From positions 62,001 through 126,000 of the forward strand of contig JABWDB010000016.1 in NCBI GenBank assembly GCA_019614645.1: DNA of 64,000 nt, given 5' to 3'. The translations under genes and the position numbers were made by a program. Positions 13,833 through 26,034 of this stretch are shown in pieces. The notes under the pieces were generated by a model that worked only from the letters and a program-made list of their open reading frames with translations, searched no databases and was not told the origin of the DNA. The number at the start of each line of letters is the position of its first letter. The first letter of the stretch is position 1. This stretch comes from Stratiolaelaps scimitus. Its lineage: Eukaryota; Arthropoda; Arachnida; Mesostigmata; Laelapidae.

Positions 13833-15070
13833 CTGAAATTTATGAAAACAAATGGGGAATATTTTAAATTAGTATAGTAATGTTTGTGTAAAGAAATGTA
13901 CATATACAATCGCACCCGACTGATCGCTTCGGACTCTGCAGAGCCTCGATTAATTTTAACAAAGTGCTCAGCCTTACCAACACAGTGTATTTCTTATGCA
14001 TTTTGTGGAACTCTGCGCTCTATATATATATATATGGATTGATGAACATCTGTGAGATGTTTAGACATCTGCAAGAGTATGATTCTTAGTGTTTAGGAGT
14101 ATTTAGGTAACACGCACACTCAACCGCCTGTGTCTACTTTCACATCGAGAGATTCGCTTTGGTGCCAATAAAGTGCTTGAAATAGTTGTTGTTCTTCGAT
14201 GCCCTAGTAACCAATAGGAGAATCGTTTGAAAATTGCCATAAAGCCGAAGATCTGCTATTACTCGCTAAAGACTATGTCGACGATCCGTTGAGTTCCGGC
14301 GAATATATTATCCTATTGCTTCTGCTCTATTGATTACGTGTGTTCTAGTAATTGCTCTTTGTTGATGAAGCCAGGTTAGCATATCGTATAAATCCACAAC
14401 CATAAACTAGTCTTGTATTGTATAATATTCTATCCAAATATTTCAGGGGGGTGTGATAAATGTGTTTTTTTCATGATTTATTCTCCATCACCTTGCCCAG
14501 ACAAGTACATGTATGTATAGGTTCCGGGCGCATCTGCCATATCGCTAACTACATTCTTGTCAAATAGTACGCAACACAAACGACTCCTCTGTCGCCCATC
14601 ACTGAAATAACGGCATCAACACCTCTACCTCAGCGCAGACGATGGTATGTGTATATATATAAGTCGTGCTTCAGGCCCTTGTTGCATTACTGTTCTGCCA
14701 ATTCTCAATGACCGGCTTTCAGCCAAGGGCAGACAGAGTACGAGTATATGTTATGAGTTCGCGCTTATTTGGAAGCCTGCCCAGTGAGGAAGAACGTGTC
14801 CCAATCCGCAGCAAAGGAGAAATGAGTTTTCTCTCTTTAACCTCTTCCCTCGAAGACTCCCTAACGTTGTTCTGTTTCTGCTTCTGCAACACGTTTTGAT
14901 AGTGACACTATACCCTCGGTATATCCTTCTATAGTCGCTCTGTACATTTGAATACAACTTCAGCCGCCTAGTTCATAGCTTGTTGAGTAGCGTCTAACAG
15001 GCAATGCAGCTTAGGACTGAGTAGGTCTTTCTAACAAAAGTAGACGAGCCTAAAGACAACAGGCAACACG

Positions 15071-16650
15071 ATTTATTCAAACATACAGTAGGGCGGGATT
15101 TCTAGGGATTATGGGGGGGGGGGGGTGAGGACGACAATGACCCGAGGAAGGCGATGGCATTGCCTCTCTGCACGGCGAGGGACAGGCGCTGCAGGAGGAA
15201 AGAGCCAGCGCGCTTGTCCCCGGTGGCGCGGATCAGCCTATGGTAGACCCCCTCGAGGAAGTTCGCAGTGAGAGGGCCGTGCCCGCCCAAGGTCTCAAAG
15301 GCAAGGGGGGAAAACAGGTGGGTTGCTTGGAGAGCGGCGTACTTCCTTAGCTTTGCCCGTTCCGCACGCGCTACTGCGTAACCGGGGATGGTTGCACAGT
15401 GGTTGACATAAGAGGGTGCTAGAGTGTCAACCACAGTGCCGTCCCAAACCAGGTGCTGCCCTCGATGGAAGGGGACAAGGGTGAGGCCGTCAGGGCGGCG
15501 GCCGTCAGAGGTGTCGAGGCCCTGTGGCTCCCTTGTGCAAGGAATACCGGCGGAGTGGAGGGCCCTCACGAGCGTGTCATTAAGCATCGTGTGTCGCGGA
15601 TGGCGACCGGCGCTGCGTTCGCACGAGAGACCGTGATGGCCATTCGTTGCGACGGGGTCCCCGCAACGCTCGCAGCTGTGGGCCGCAACTACAGGGGCCC
15701 CGAGGCGAAGGCCCACACAGAAGCGGAGGGAGCGATCGTCTAGAGCAGTACCAAGGGACGAGGAGGGCAGCGCGTGGAGCCACGCCCCCGCACCAGGCCT
15801 GTCGACAGCCCGGAGGCGAGCTTGGTCAGCAGCGTGTGGCGCTCCCAGAGGCCAGGAGGGAGTCCCGCAGCTCCTGGTGCAGGGCATCGGACCATGCCCG
15901 CTGCTTGCTCTGTTTGTCCGGAGGGACCCGAGCGCGGGCGCCCGTCTGGTCAAGGGCAGCTTCCTGGGAGGCGGAGAAGTGGGCGAGCGCCTCGGGGGGG
16001 AGGACTGTAGCGACCAAGTCGGCAACCGCCGTGAGCGACGCGGCGTAGCAAACGTCGGCCAAGCGGCGAACACTGAGAATGCCGAGGCCCCCGAAGCGGA
16101 CTGGAAGGGTAGCCTGCGACGCCGCCTCCGGAGGGAGCTGGAGGTTCAGGATCGTCGTCAGCGCGTCCAACACCATGTCGTCATAATCGTGAAGGGCTGA
16201 AGCCTCAGTGCCGGCCGGGCATGTCCTAAGCAAGTGCTGCATGCGTGCCGCCGAGAAACAGGACCGAAGGAGGAACAGCCCCTGGTGAGCCGATAACAGG
16301 GGCAGTCGGTCGAGCATCACGGCCGTCCTCTCGAGGCAACGGTCCAATAGCGGCCGGATGGCCTCGTCCGTGAGAGGGGAGCCGACGAGCTCGAGGGACA
16401 ACCTCTGAGTGAGACGGCATCCTGGGAGCGACCGCTGGAGGTCGAGCTGCGCGTCCAAAGAGAAGATCTCGCACTTAGTGGGGTTGAGGGCGAGGCCGCT
16501 GCGCCCCTCGTAGTCGAGTACTCGCTGAACGTCGCTGAACGTCGGAGGCGACGGTCGCCGGATCACCTGCCAACGTTCCGTCGTCCATGTACCACAGCCG
16601 CAGACGCGACTGGAGGGACACAGCGAGGGGCCGGAGGGCCAGGCAGAAGA
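15071..16650 (-). mobile_element. 5'-truncated copy of the RLE non-LTR retrotransposon
   Basis: It is nearly identical to the intact copy at 34119 onward. By eye there are about ten substitutions and two indels over roughly 1.58 kb. It keeps the complete 3' end (final bases read on the minus strand as GAATAAAT) and breaks off inside the RT coding region just before motif C would be reached from the 5' side, at 16650, where unrelated AT-rich DNA begins. No convincing target-site duplication was found by eye. It lies in sense orientation in a receptor intron. The closeness of the two copies implies recent mobility. Confidence 0.95.
15102..16650 (-). pseudogene. Truncated, frameshifted ORF2 (RT C-terminal part plus RLE)
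   Basis: This fragment encodes the RT YMDD block (residues WYMDDGTLAGD), thumb, CCHC knuckle and RLE, but in two frames. Relative to the intact copy it has a 4-base insertion (tccc at about 15843-15846) and a 10-base tandem duplication at 16524-16543. Both shift the reading frame. The N-terminal finger, RT motifs A and B and the first ORF are missing because of 5' truncation. It cannot make an active enzyme. Confidence 0.93.
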
Positions 16651-16668
16651 TTGCACGCACCGATGCAA

Positions 16669-16760
16669 TTATATATATATATTATATATATATACGATAT
16701 CTGGCATCGTACCGGAAGGGACTAACAGACCCGTATGGTGGAGTACTTGTAATTTTTTGG

Positions 16761-16799
<39 letters not shown>
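16669..16799. repeat. Two TA microsatellites flanking the truncated element
   Basis: There is an imperfect (AT)n at 16669-16694 and a perfect (TA)18 at 16764-16799. They start about 20 bp beyond the 5' truncation point of the retroelement. Confidence 0.93.
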
Positions 16800-16801
<2 letters not shown>

Positions 16802-17897
16802 AAGTGCTTCTATGCAGATGGGCTTAAGTCTCTTACTTAAGTTTTGAGTTATGTTCAATTTTCGAATCCCCTCGGGGACCTCTTCCCACAAGTGAAGCAA
16901 TTTTTTGTCATCGATCTTACTTCGAGATTCGCTCTCTTAAATGTATCCATTAGCTAGTTATCCCATCTTGTAGTTCATAACGCTGCGAAATCAAGCTTAC
17001 AAGCGCCATAACTGGAATAACTAAATAATGAAACAAAGATTCATTCGACACAATTTGTGTTGCTTCCATGTAGCGATATTGCCCAAGAAACAAAAAGACG
17101 TACGCACTGTCGGCTAACATGTGGTACATGATAAAGGATCTAACTGTTTCATCGAGAAGTAGAACGTAATGCTATTAGCCACATCTTGTTATTGCTGCTT
17201 AACCAGAGGTAGGGACGTGACTCCGGTGTCGTTAGCGGCGATACCTCTTCTTTTAATAAGATGGCGCAATTTCTCCCTTACGCTGTTTGCTTCAGAGTAC
17301 CCACCAGTCGAACGACTGCTTTCGCATTTACCTCAGAGAATAAGTAGTTTGGTTGGTATCGAACTTACAGGGTGCTTCCACCTAATACCTGATACTTCTT
17401 CATAATTTCCTACTTAGATTTCGAACTACTGCAACACCTACATTATTTTCTTTCTCAGATTATTAGCATACCAGCCACAGTGATGGTAGTGTTGTTATTG
17501 CAAAGTGTTACGCCTTTTTAGATAAGACTTGATGTCGCCAAAAGCGACTCTGCTACACCTGATTGCTTTCGTTTTTGCTTCGACTCTGTTCATTGTCTAT
17601 AATGTTTATTATTTTACTCTTTTATTAATACAAACAAAGATAATCCACTTGGCACAACCTGTAAGTTAGCCGTGTGAGCAATACTGACGGTATATCACGT
17701 TCAACTAGGATTTCCTTCCTATCGACGAAATAGTCTTTCTGCATTGCTCCCATGGAAAAATATTGTTAGCGTTAGGCGGTCCGAAAATCAGTTCCGTAGT
17801 GATTTTAAATTAATTATTTATTATACTTACTTCTTGCAATGGCTATGTGTTATTGAAACACAACATGTAGCAATGTCAACTATACGTATGTACTCAC

Positions 17898-17964
17898 CAC
17901 AATGCTTAGGGTGATAGGTCCCCGTAAAAGCCATTGGATCACCCTTGTGTCTGACGCCCAACAT
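17898..17964 (-). CDS. Receptor exon 7: second extracellular loop and start of TM5
   Basis: This 67-bp exon encodes CWASDTRVIQWLLRGPITLS and IV. The C-W pair in loop 2 contains the Cys that bonds to TM3, and W-x-x-x-G-P leads into TM5. The acceptor is gttgcag and the donor gtgagta. Phase 2 enters and phase 0 leaves. Confidence 0.93.
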
Positions 17965-18442
17965 CTGCAACAACAGATCGAATAATTTAATCTGAGGTGG
18001 ACTGCAAAATAATGATGTAGAGTTGGAACCTGATTTCGTCAGAGCTTAAATATCTCAGCACGTATACTCCCCGCTAAAGGATTTCCAACTTTAAGATTAA
18101 CGCTGTATTCAATGGTGGATATAATTAGCCCTAGCAAACCTGAGAGGTTTGAGCTCAGCAATGAAATGAGATCACAGACATGTCACTTTCGAAGTAATTT
18201 CGTTTACCTTCAAATGACGTTGCTTCACAAGAGGAATTGATTATATATATATGTGTGTGCAGATATGTATATATAAATATTTATCATAGAGTAGAGTCTC
18301 CAATATACTAAAGACGATTCATATTTAGTAAATATAAATTAGGTGCTGCAAGGCCCGATCTCAAGGTTCGTAGTGCTGACCTATGCAAGGCCTTCGCTCT
18401 TTGTCGGTTTATTGTAAGTGGAACATAACTTCATTTGATATA

Positions 18443-18712
18443 AATGTTTCTTCCAACATATATATATCTATATTTTTTTTTATGACGGAGAATGCTCATG
18501 CAGACCAGGCCTCACAACTAAGGTATTTGCCATGGTGCTGTGGGACTCCTGCCTGGTGGAGTGGTAAACTCACGCCCCACTTAATCTTCACTCTGAGTTG
18601 GTCCGGATCTTCAGAATTAACAGTACTACGAACCAACAACGAGTGTTCCAACATATATATATATTTTTTTTATGACGGAGAATGCTCATGCAGACCAGGT
18701 TCACCACTACAT
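18443..18712 (+). repeat. Two direct copies of a short interspersed repeat
   Basis: Copy A (18443-18536) and copy B (18647-18712) share a block that starts ttccaacatatatat, runs through a T-tract, and ends tatgacggagaatgctcatg followed by cagaccagg. Copies diverge after the last motif. An inverted relative lies at 20375-20451. Confidence 0.75.
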
Positions 18713-18867
18713 ATATATATGTATATATTTCATATATATATAATCACACAATTCGAATTAATGAATGTTGTCTATTTGCAAGCTTTAGCAACTATAAATA
18801 AATTTTCCGGGCTGACCCACGGCCAACATTTAATGTCCACGGTACTGCTTTCGTCATTACTTCATAA

Positions 18868-18934
18868 GACGGTAATAGTAATAATACTGATAATAGTTTT
18901 AGCAACTATTATCAGTATTATTACTATTACCGTC
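18868..18934. repeat. Perfect inverted repeat (31-bp arms, 5-nt spacer)
   Basis: The left arm 18868-18898 is the exact reverse complement of the right arm 18904-18934. The spacer is ttagc. The arms are mostly A/T with regular TAATA spacing and begin GACGGTAATAG. As RNA from either strand it would fold into a single long stem without mismatches. Confidence 0.95.
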
Positions 18935-20374
18935 ATAATCATCGACATTTTGAAAAGGCAGGCTTGCCTTTGTACAAATATCTGGAGTGGGATAGATTTT
19001 TCGACATTCATAAGACAAAACTAAGGATTCATATTATAACAGAAAAATAATACAATCATTACACCAATATTTTTTTATCTAGACACAGCACAATTTATTT
19101 CTATCTATGTACATACTATTATTACACCATAGTACTTTCTATAGTTCAATACAATGAAAGTTCACCTTTATTCCTAAATCCCAGGGGCATCGTAATGTAA
19201 TAGATAGTAAGCGATCATACGAGCTACTTACTACATAGTTACATACATTTTATTTTCACTTTTTCATCTATGGCAAATTCTAATATTCAAAACCAAAAGG
19301 AACAGATATTCCCATAGCAGCACAAAGATACGCCTTTAAGGGCTAACAAAGCTACAGTTTGTTAGTTCTTCAGAAGTTTAATGCGCATGTTTTATTCTCA
19401 TTATACGAAGGTTGTTCTATACCCCCGAGCAAAATCGCTCCTAAAAGCTTCATGCTAATTAGTTGGGTTGCATCAGGTCTTGAGCCGTCTAGTAGCTCTT
19501 AAAGTTGTGTATACAAATATCGTTCACTTGGAATTTTTTTTGCAATTTTTTTTAAATGATGCCACGGTGTTTAATTAATAAGGCAAGAGAAAGCACGACA
19601 TATCACAATACACAACTTCCATGAATATGAAAGTGAAATTGTATTGCAGGCATTTGATATACGCAGCACTGTTTCGACTGCTTGGAGACAAGACAAGTCG
19701 TTACGAGTAACAACTATAAATAGTTGCTAAAATTATGGGGCTATAAAAAGTCTCATCGTATTCCGTTGTACATCCATTTCTAGTATATCTACACGAGTTA
19801 TCATAGGGATAATAATCTAAATTACGGAGTCTTATCTTCCTTAACTGCTTATCTCTCCTGCGCCTTTAGTCATTGGCAGCAATATTACAGGGTTCGTCCA
19901 CAAAGGGTCTCATTGCGTGTATGAGCCCCCTTCAACATCAACCAACCGGCCACCGGTTTCGAATTACTGTATTCCGAACCTTTATTCAGCGCGTATTTGA
20001 CCTTAATCCATTGATGTGTGGGTTTTGTTGTTTTGTCCTCGTGAAAGTTGATACTCTTTTCACACGGCTACGATTTGCTGCGACTATCGTACCACTTGGG
20101 ATAAGTTACCAACGAAAATATCTGGTATCGTCTATCGGCACGTTCTGTAAACTTTTATTATCACAACCATCTTCGCAGAATGTTAACGTCGAGGTGCACA
20201 TCGTTTTTATTTCGGCTTAATTGCGCTTGGGATGACTATAATACAAGCACGGTATCTGAAGTCGTCGTAGGTGGAGGAACTGAGGGATAGAACATGGGTG
20301 GAATCAATTGCCGGTCCCTGCAAGGCACAGACTGAAGTAATACTTTGATAGTCCCAGTCAGTACCCCAAGTCAA

Positions 20375-20451
20375 AATCGGTTCTGGGTTTAGTCAGTAAG
20401 AGTCTGACACTACCAGGCAAATACCTTAGTGTGAGGCCTGGTGTCCATGCA
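20375..20451 (-). repeat. Inverted copy of the 18.5-kb interspersed repeat
   Basis: Read on the minus strand, it carries accaggcctcacactaagg followed by tatttgcctggt. This matches 18508-18537 with few changes and then shows a weaker match of about 30 bp more. The repeat type is unknown; no RNA-polymerase-III boxes or coding content were recognised. Confidence 0.65.
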
Positions 20452-21011
20452 GGATTTACCTTCAACCTCGTAAAAAAAGTCGTCATAGTTTCTAGTGACT
20501 GCCGAGACTAGACATGCAGTGGTCACCCTCAGACCATACAGAACATGCTCTGAGTGCACATACAGATCCTGAGGTTTACGAGTATTGGATAAATGGCCAA
20601 TAGGCGTGTGATCACTTTTAGGCCGAATTTAGCATTACGCTGAGCAAGGTCCCTGGACGCTTCGGGATTGGGTTCAATGGGTTACAGGGACCATGAAATG
20701 GAATTGCTAGGATGAGTTGACGACCAAGGAGTTGGTCCCTCGTGACCCTGTAAGAATCAATATCGATCAGGCCGTAAAGCCCAGGATGGTCTCGATTCCA
20801 GCGCATTTGCAGCTATACAGCCACACACAGGCAATCGGATCGTGTGGTCACCTTAAAACCTGTACCATGTAACAATGGTATCGGATAGCTTTAAATAGCT
20901 TCGCTGTTCTATAAACGCAAACAGGTGATTATTTCGCTCATTCAAGTCAAAGGCGAACCAAAGTTGATAAAAGGAAAGAATAAGAAGATTCTATATACAA
21001 AGATTCTATAT

Positions 21012-21017
<6 letters not shown>

Positions 21018-21047
<30 letters not shown>
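21018..21047. repeat. (TA)15 microsatellite
   Basis: An uninterrupted AT dinucleotide run. Confidence 0.95.
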
Positions 21048-21050
<3 letters not shown>

Positions 21051-21266
21051 CGGATTACCAGTATACATACATTACATTACATATGTTTTGTCAATAGTTT
21101 ACTACATAAACATGTCCCACACATAAACACACAAAACGAAAAATTCAAAGGCAATGTTCCAACCTCACTAAGTTCTTGCCCAAAAATTTTCACCGGCCTT
21201 GACATATCGCTAATTTTCTCTTACTTATCCTCAGATTAATTCCCAAAAGCGATCGACATTACTTAC

Positions 21267-21327
21267 GTATCATTGCCTACGATATTTCGTGCAACCGCCC
21301 ATACAATCACACACGGCACGGGTAAAC
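21267..21327 (-). CDS. Receptor exon 6: TM4
   Basis: This 61-bp micro-exon completes the Gly from exon 5 and encodes LPVPCVIVWAVARN and then IVGNDT. The G-W-G-x-P of TM4 is thus split over the exon 5/6 junction. A 61-bp exon at this position is a recurrent length in class B receptor genes, which supports the call. The acceptor is tttag and the donor gtaagt. It enters in phase 1 and leaves in phase 2, making Thr with the first base of exon 7. It is too short to be noticed by ORF length. Confidence 0.93.
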
Positions 21328-22155
21328 CTAAATAAATTGGTAATAATATAGTTAGTAAATTTTCCTTGGTTTGTTTATTGCAATTACAGCTTGCATAAGC
21401 TATCAGCTATTATTATATTAATATATAATAATATCTTGAAAATAGTGAGGCTTGGGCAAAGTTACGTACGGACATAATTTGTCAGCTATCTCATACCCCC
21501 ATCTGCCGATGAAGAACAGTGAGCTTTGTTCTATAGATTTTCTAAGTATATTGGGTTTCGAGATATCGACTTCGACCTTCTGTATCCGGGTGGGACGACC
21601 TATTCGTTTAAAATAAATTCGCAGCTTTGTTTCGATTAAGGTTTTCTATATTTTATTCAAAATTAAGTAAATCAGGTTAAATCATGGTTAAAGAGTGAGC
21701 TTATAAAAAATAATTTACCACCCAAGAGAGAACTTCATTTAGCAAAACTTGCGATAGGTATTCTCATTAACCATAAAAACGGCGCTCAATGTAGCTATAA
21801 CGAACGTTTTACGATGAATTCACTTCGAAATAATGATGGTCAGACATAAACAAAATACCTCAAGAAAGTCAAATAGTTCAAGAATATGAATAGAGAAAAA
21901 CGAATGGGAGCATTTCCGCCTAAAATAAAGAGACTCGTCGAATAAAATAGATCTCAGGCCCCCTTTCTATTATTAAGTTCAAACTTACTGTCGAGATCTT
22001 GAGCAGTATTTGAACACCTAGAACCATTGGTCTGATTGTTTTATCAGGTGTGCCTTGTCAGGCTTGCTGACAAATTTTCGTCCCACATATTGCGCTAAAC
22101 CTGATTGCTTTCGACAAAAATAAAACCGAGTGGTACTCAACATATATACACTTAC
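21328..22155. other. Receptor intron between exons 5 and 6
   Basis: AT-rich sequence in which I see nothing recognisable. Confidence 0.6.
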
Positions 22156-22315
22156 CCCAGCCCATGATGACATATTTGACGATGCTAGATCCATCTGCAT
22201 AGAGCGAGTTAAAGATGAGATTATGCAGGTAGAGACCTTCGACGAGAATCCAACAGTAGTTTGCCATGAGTGAATAGTGAAACAAACACATCAGCATCCA
22301 ACATTGTAGAGTCAA
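22156..22315 (-). CDS. Receptor exon 5: TM3 and start of TM4
   Basis: This 160-bp exon begins LTLQCWMLMC, where the Cys forms the conserved disulfide to the second extracellular loop. It continues with MANYCWILVEGLYLHNLIF, which includes Glu 3.50 of the VEGLYLH signature. It ends VKYVIMGWG at the start of TM4, splitting the Gly codon (phase 1). The acceptor is attgcag and the donor gtaagtg. The sequence YxWILVEGLYLHxLIF is especially close to vertebrate PTH receptors. Confidence 0.94.
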
Positions 22316-22409
22316 CTGCAATGTTTAAACACGAACAACAAAATGGGTGCGATCAATTCAGGTAATTTATAGTGGGCGAGAAAGTCGAGTTCTTTTGTGT
22401 TGATGTTCG

Positions 22410-22766
22410 TTGCAATCGAAGCTACCTGCCGTTATCAGTCTACTTCAGAAAATTCAAGATTCAACAATGGCTGTTGTCTTCACAGTTATGTTCGCTAAAA
22501 TGTTCTTCCTATATCTGCAACATGCATACGGGTGCCAATCGCTTTCTACTAGCTGTATACTAACCGTATCATGTGGGCACGTACTAGCAGTAGCTAGTGT
22601 GCTGGCCCAAGCGGAAAGTCTCTTGAACTCAGGGAAGCGTGAAGTGAACATTAAGGACAAAAAACGAAGGAGAGCATCGACCGTATACGAGCACATTATT
22701 CTTCGAGTTCTCTTTTGGAAAGTTAAGTTGAACCTCTTATTGCCTATTATTCAGGTAGGACGTTGA
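22410..22766 (+). other. Unassigned open frame opposite to the receptor gene
   Basis: I do not recognise this 118-codon frame. Its second half is rich in charged residues (NIKDKKRRRAS) and ends LPIIQ just before a possible donor (CAG|gtagga). A perfect branch-point-like tactaac lies at about 22558, followed by several AG dinucleotides, so a short exon from about 22595 to 22754 is conceivable. The frame may equally be chance. Confidence 0.15.
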
Positions 22767-24296
22767 AATTCTTTAGTACAATGTAGAACTCCTACTATAT
22801 ATTTTAGTAATGGAACTGCTGTAATTAGCATCTTAGTTAACTGAGGAAAAAGACGAGGATGGGGAGGCGGGTGGCAGAAGTAATACAGCGTTGTTACAAG
22901 GTACTTTCCGGATAATACGCTTATACCTGTCTTTGCGAATACTATAAGAGCCTTTATGGTTGTTGTTCATAAACAGTGGGGCTCTTTTGCGCGACGCTAT
23001 AACCACTCAATGTTTGGCCGTTCTATATACCTATAATAATTTATCACAAGGAGTGGTTTATTATCGCAAAGGTACAGTGGCTCGTTGTCACTAAATATAT
23101 CATTCGCGAGCTGCGTCGTTAACCGGCCGAGAACGATCAGACACATGGCCACATACCGAACACGGAAGAGAAAAAGCAGACGCTTCCGCCAATCTTCTGT
23201 CCACTAAGATACACGTGCACTCTGCTGGTGCAACCCTGGTAATGCAGTTGGTGGCATCACCTCTCTGCCCTAGGTATAAGTAACATTTAAAATTGCCATT
23301 TAACCGCCAAATAGCCGACGGCGAAACCTCTCAGGGAAGTTTAGACTTAAAATTAAAATACAAATTTTTCCCGTTTCAAACGGGAACACCACCATTTCTT
23401 GCGGTCATTTCGCTTTTGTCTGAATGTATAATAACTTTGAACATGATACGAACACTCTGGATAACGTCGCTTTATAAGAAGCCACATTTGTTTACAATAT
23501 TGTAATTTGAATACAACCAATAGTGATATATAAACTAAGATATGTGGCCATGTGCTGCACACAAAACGCCTGGAGACTCGACAAATAGATCAATGAAGAG
23601 TTCAAAAATATATTTTGCCTATGACGCGACACTTTTAAATATTCTTAAATTTTATAGAAACTAAGCCGGAAGCTATTGCTTGATCTAAGCAGTACTAATA
23701 AATAGAATAAAAAAATTCAACATTTAATTACATTTAACGTCCATAGTATTGCTTCGAAATACGGACCCTGTACCATGCTCTCCGGTTCGAAAATGCCCAC
23801 GAAGCACCGGGCTCGACGGAGCGTTTGTATCATGTCCCTGTATACAGTAAGACAATGAAGAAACTAACATGAAAAATGGTGATATTCCCGTTTGGAACGG
23901 AAAATGTTACACAAATACTTTTATGAACATACCTTTTAGGGATGTGCGCTGCATAGTGTATCCCATGAAAATCAATTAGTATCGTATCGAGTTTGCTAGA
24001 AGTGCCCATCTCATCGAGACGGAACTTAGTATCGTATATATGGACTATATTGTAGGGATGTTGACGAGGCTGGAGAGCAGCCCACAGTCCGTATGTTCAG
24101 CAAGGCGTAAAGACGACGACCCGTCTTGCCAAGGATCTGTTATCAAGAGCTCTATTTGATGGTGTAGCCATGGCTACTCATGCAAGCCGTCATAGTGTCT
24201 AAGGCGACTATAGTGTAATAAGGTAAATAGGAAAAGCACTAGATGTTGAGTGGGACGCTTGACAGAGGAACATGTCCAACAAAGTAGTGATCCTTC

Positions 24297-24324
24297 CTCT
24301 CTCTGTCTCTCTCTCTCTCTCTCT
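24297..24324. repeat. (CT)n microsatellite with one interruption
   Basis: About 14 CT units with a single GT interruption. Confidence 0.93.
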
Positions 24325-25928
24325 GCATATTCCAGGTAAATAATTGGACACTGGTAATGAATGCGTGCTCGAGTGTTAGCCATTGCAGACATTTCAGCGA
24401 TAATTAAAGGTACACCTTGCAAGGGATACTCTTGATATCCATGTCTAATTCCATCCCTAATTTAAAATGGCAGAGTTACTAGATTACCTCGTTCAGACTG
24501 AATGCACCAGGTCTAACCTTCCGGTACGTATGTGACCGCGGTTATCGCTAACTAACTAACCTACATATCAGATCGGATGAATAATATCATCCAGGAATAC
24601 CCCCGAGGACAACGCGGTGACGCTAAGTCCCGGCCATGCATTGGGAACCCTGTCATAGACTTGGAATTAACTCCAAGGCTCGTCCTCAGCTGCTGCTATT
24701 TCGTGACGTATTTCCGTACTAGAATCAACCTATAAAAATTGGTAGGAAATAGCCCTCACCGTTCTAGCATCCGCCGTAGCAAAACCTTCTCCCGTTATTC
24801 TGTCATCGATCATCGTTGGAAATGTCTAGAAGGAGACAGCAACTTCGCTCCATCAGAAGGTAATAATCATTCAGAGCAAAGCGTTGCGGTGTTAAATGCA
24901 ATCAATTTTACTAGCCCCTTCGCCAGCCAGATATATATATATATAATATATATCTTAGGTTGATCGAAACAAGGCCGCCGGATATTCAAAAATCATGGTA
25001 CAGTAATGAAATTGCTTTCAAAACAAGAATTGGTTTACGCAGCTGTTGAAAATTTATGGACTAGAATCTCTACGCACGAATTTTACAAAAAAAAATCAAA
25101 CGTAAATTTCCTAGAAAAATAATAGTGTTTCATAAAATTGGGCGTTCTGCAAGACCACAGCTCGCCGAATCCACTCAAATTTGGTGAAGTTCTTAGACCG
25201 GGAGGCCCTGTTCGAGAGAAGTGTACAGGAATAGAGTGCGAAGTTTAGGACAGGAGAAGTGAGCTACTGAAAGACGACAAGAAGTACTGGACAAATTGAA
25301 AGTGTGTATTGAGTGTTCAAGGCTCTGGTCTCTGCGCTCGTTAGCGAGGCACACAGATTTGTCTTACCTCATGGTTCAGTGCGTCGTCAAGGATAATCTT
25401 TGCATAAGGAAGGTTCTGACCAAAATGTTGCCACGCGAATTGCCGTTGGAACAGCGGATTTCCGCTTTTTTCGTTGCAATCAGAACTACGTCATTATTCT
25501 AAGACGAAAGCTACCCAGAAACGTAGTCTCACGGTTTCTATATAGAACATATTGAGTATAGTATATCGCATACAATATTGTATCTGTATATCCCTCACAG
25601 TTGGAAAGCTAAAGAGGACACAGATTCAAACGGGTACATTCATCAATTTTCGTTGCCATCTGTTATGTATACTCTTCAGTTGACCACAGCTCTACTTGGC
25701 TATTCCATTTGGTCAACTCGATTTTCTACTTGTTTCAACCATATAAATGTTAAACAGAGCAATATCTCTACATACTCATAATTCGACTTTGGCATCAAAA
25801 CAGCTAAGTAAAATTTTGTTTTTTAGGGGCGTCAGCCGTACTTCGCTAACATTACTTCCTATACATTTATGACACAAATATATTTCTATTCAAGTTTATG
25901 AAGTTATGGTATCTATCTAATAACTCAC

Positions 25929-26034
25929 ATCTGTATGTCTCGTCGAACTGTGCTTATGAACTAAAACAATGGCTCGAACAATGAATGAAGCGAAGAGATG
26001 TAGGTGAATCTTATTTCGGGCGCATCGTAAACGT
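25929..26034 (-). CDS. Receptor exon 4: TM2 and first extracellular loop
   Basis: This 106-bp exon encodes RLRCARNKIHLHLFASFIVR and then the end of TM2 and a basic loop rich in His, Arg and Ser. The C-x-R-N-x-I-H-x-x-L-F block is diagnostic for class B TM2, and its His is position 2.50 of the conserved polar network. The acceptor is gatttcag and the donor gtgagt. Phase 2 enters (completing Lys) and phase 0 leaves. It was found by searching the minus strand for the reverse complement of the motif. The intervening 15-kb intron carries the RLE retrotransposon. Confidence 0.92.

Larger units (their letters stand above)
13833..17897. other. Receptor intron between exons 7 and 8
   Basis: It holds the 5'-truncated RLE retrotransposon copy and, on its high-coordinate side, two TA-rich microsatellites. 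The remainder is AT-rich with no recognised content. Confidence 0.65.
17965..21266. other. Receptor intron between exons 6 and 7
   Basis: It holds a small interspersed repeat (two direct copies and one inverted copy), a long perfect hairpin and a (TA)n run. A 115-codon open frame at 19873-20220 (+) has no recognisable motif. Confidence 0.6.
22316..25928. other. Receptor intron between exons 4 and 5
   Basis: It contains one unassigned plus-strand open frame (22410-22766) and a CT microsatellite. I see nothing else. Confidence 0.6.

Noticed and set aside
15071..16650. Target-site duplication flanking the truncated copy
   Set aside because: Flanks share only a few bases (gcaacacg against gcacgcacc), which is not above chance.
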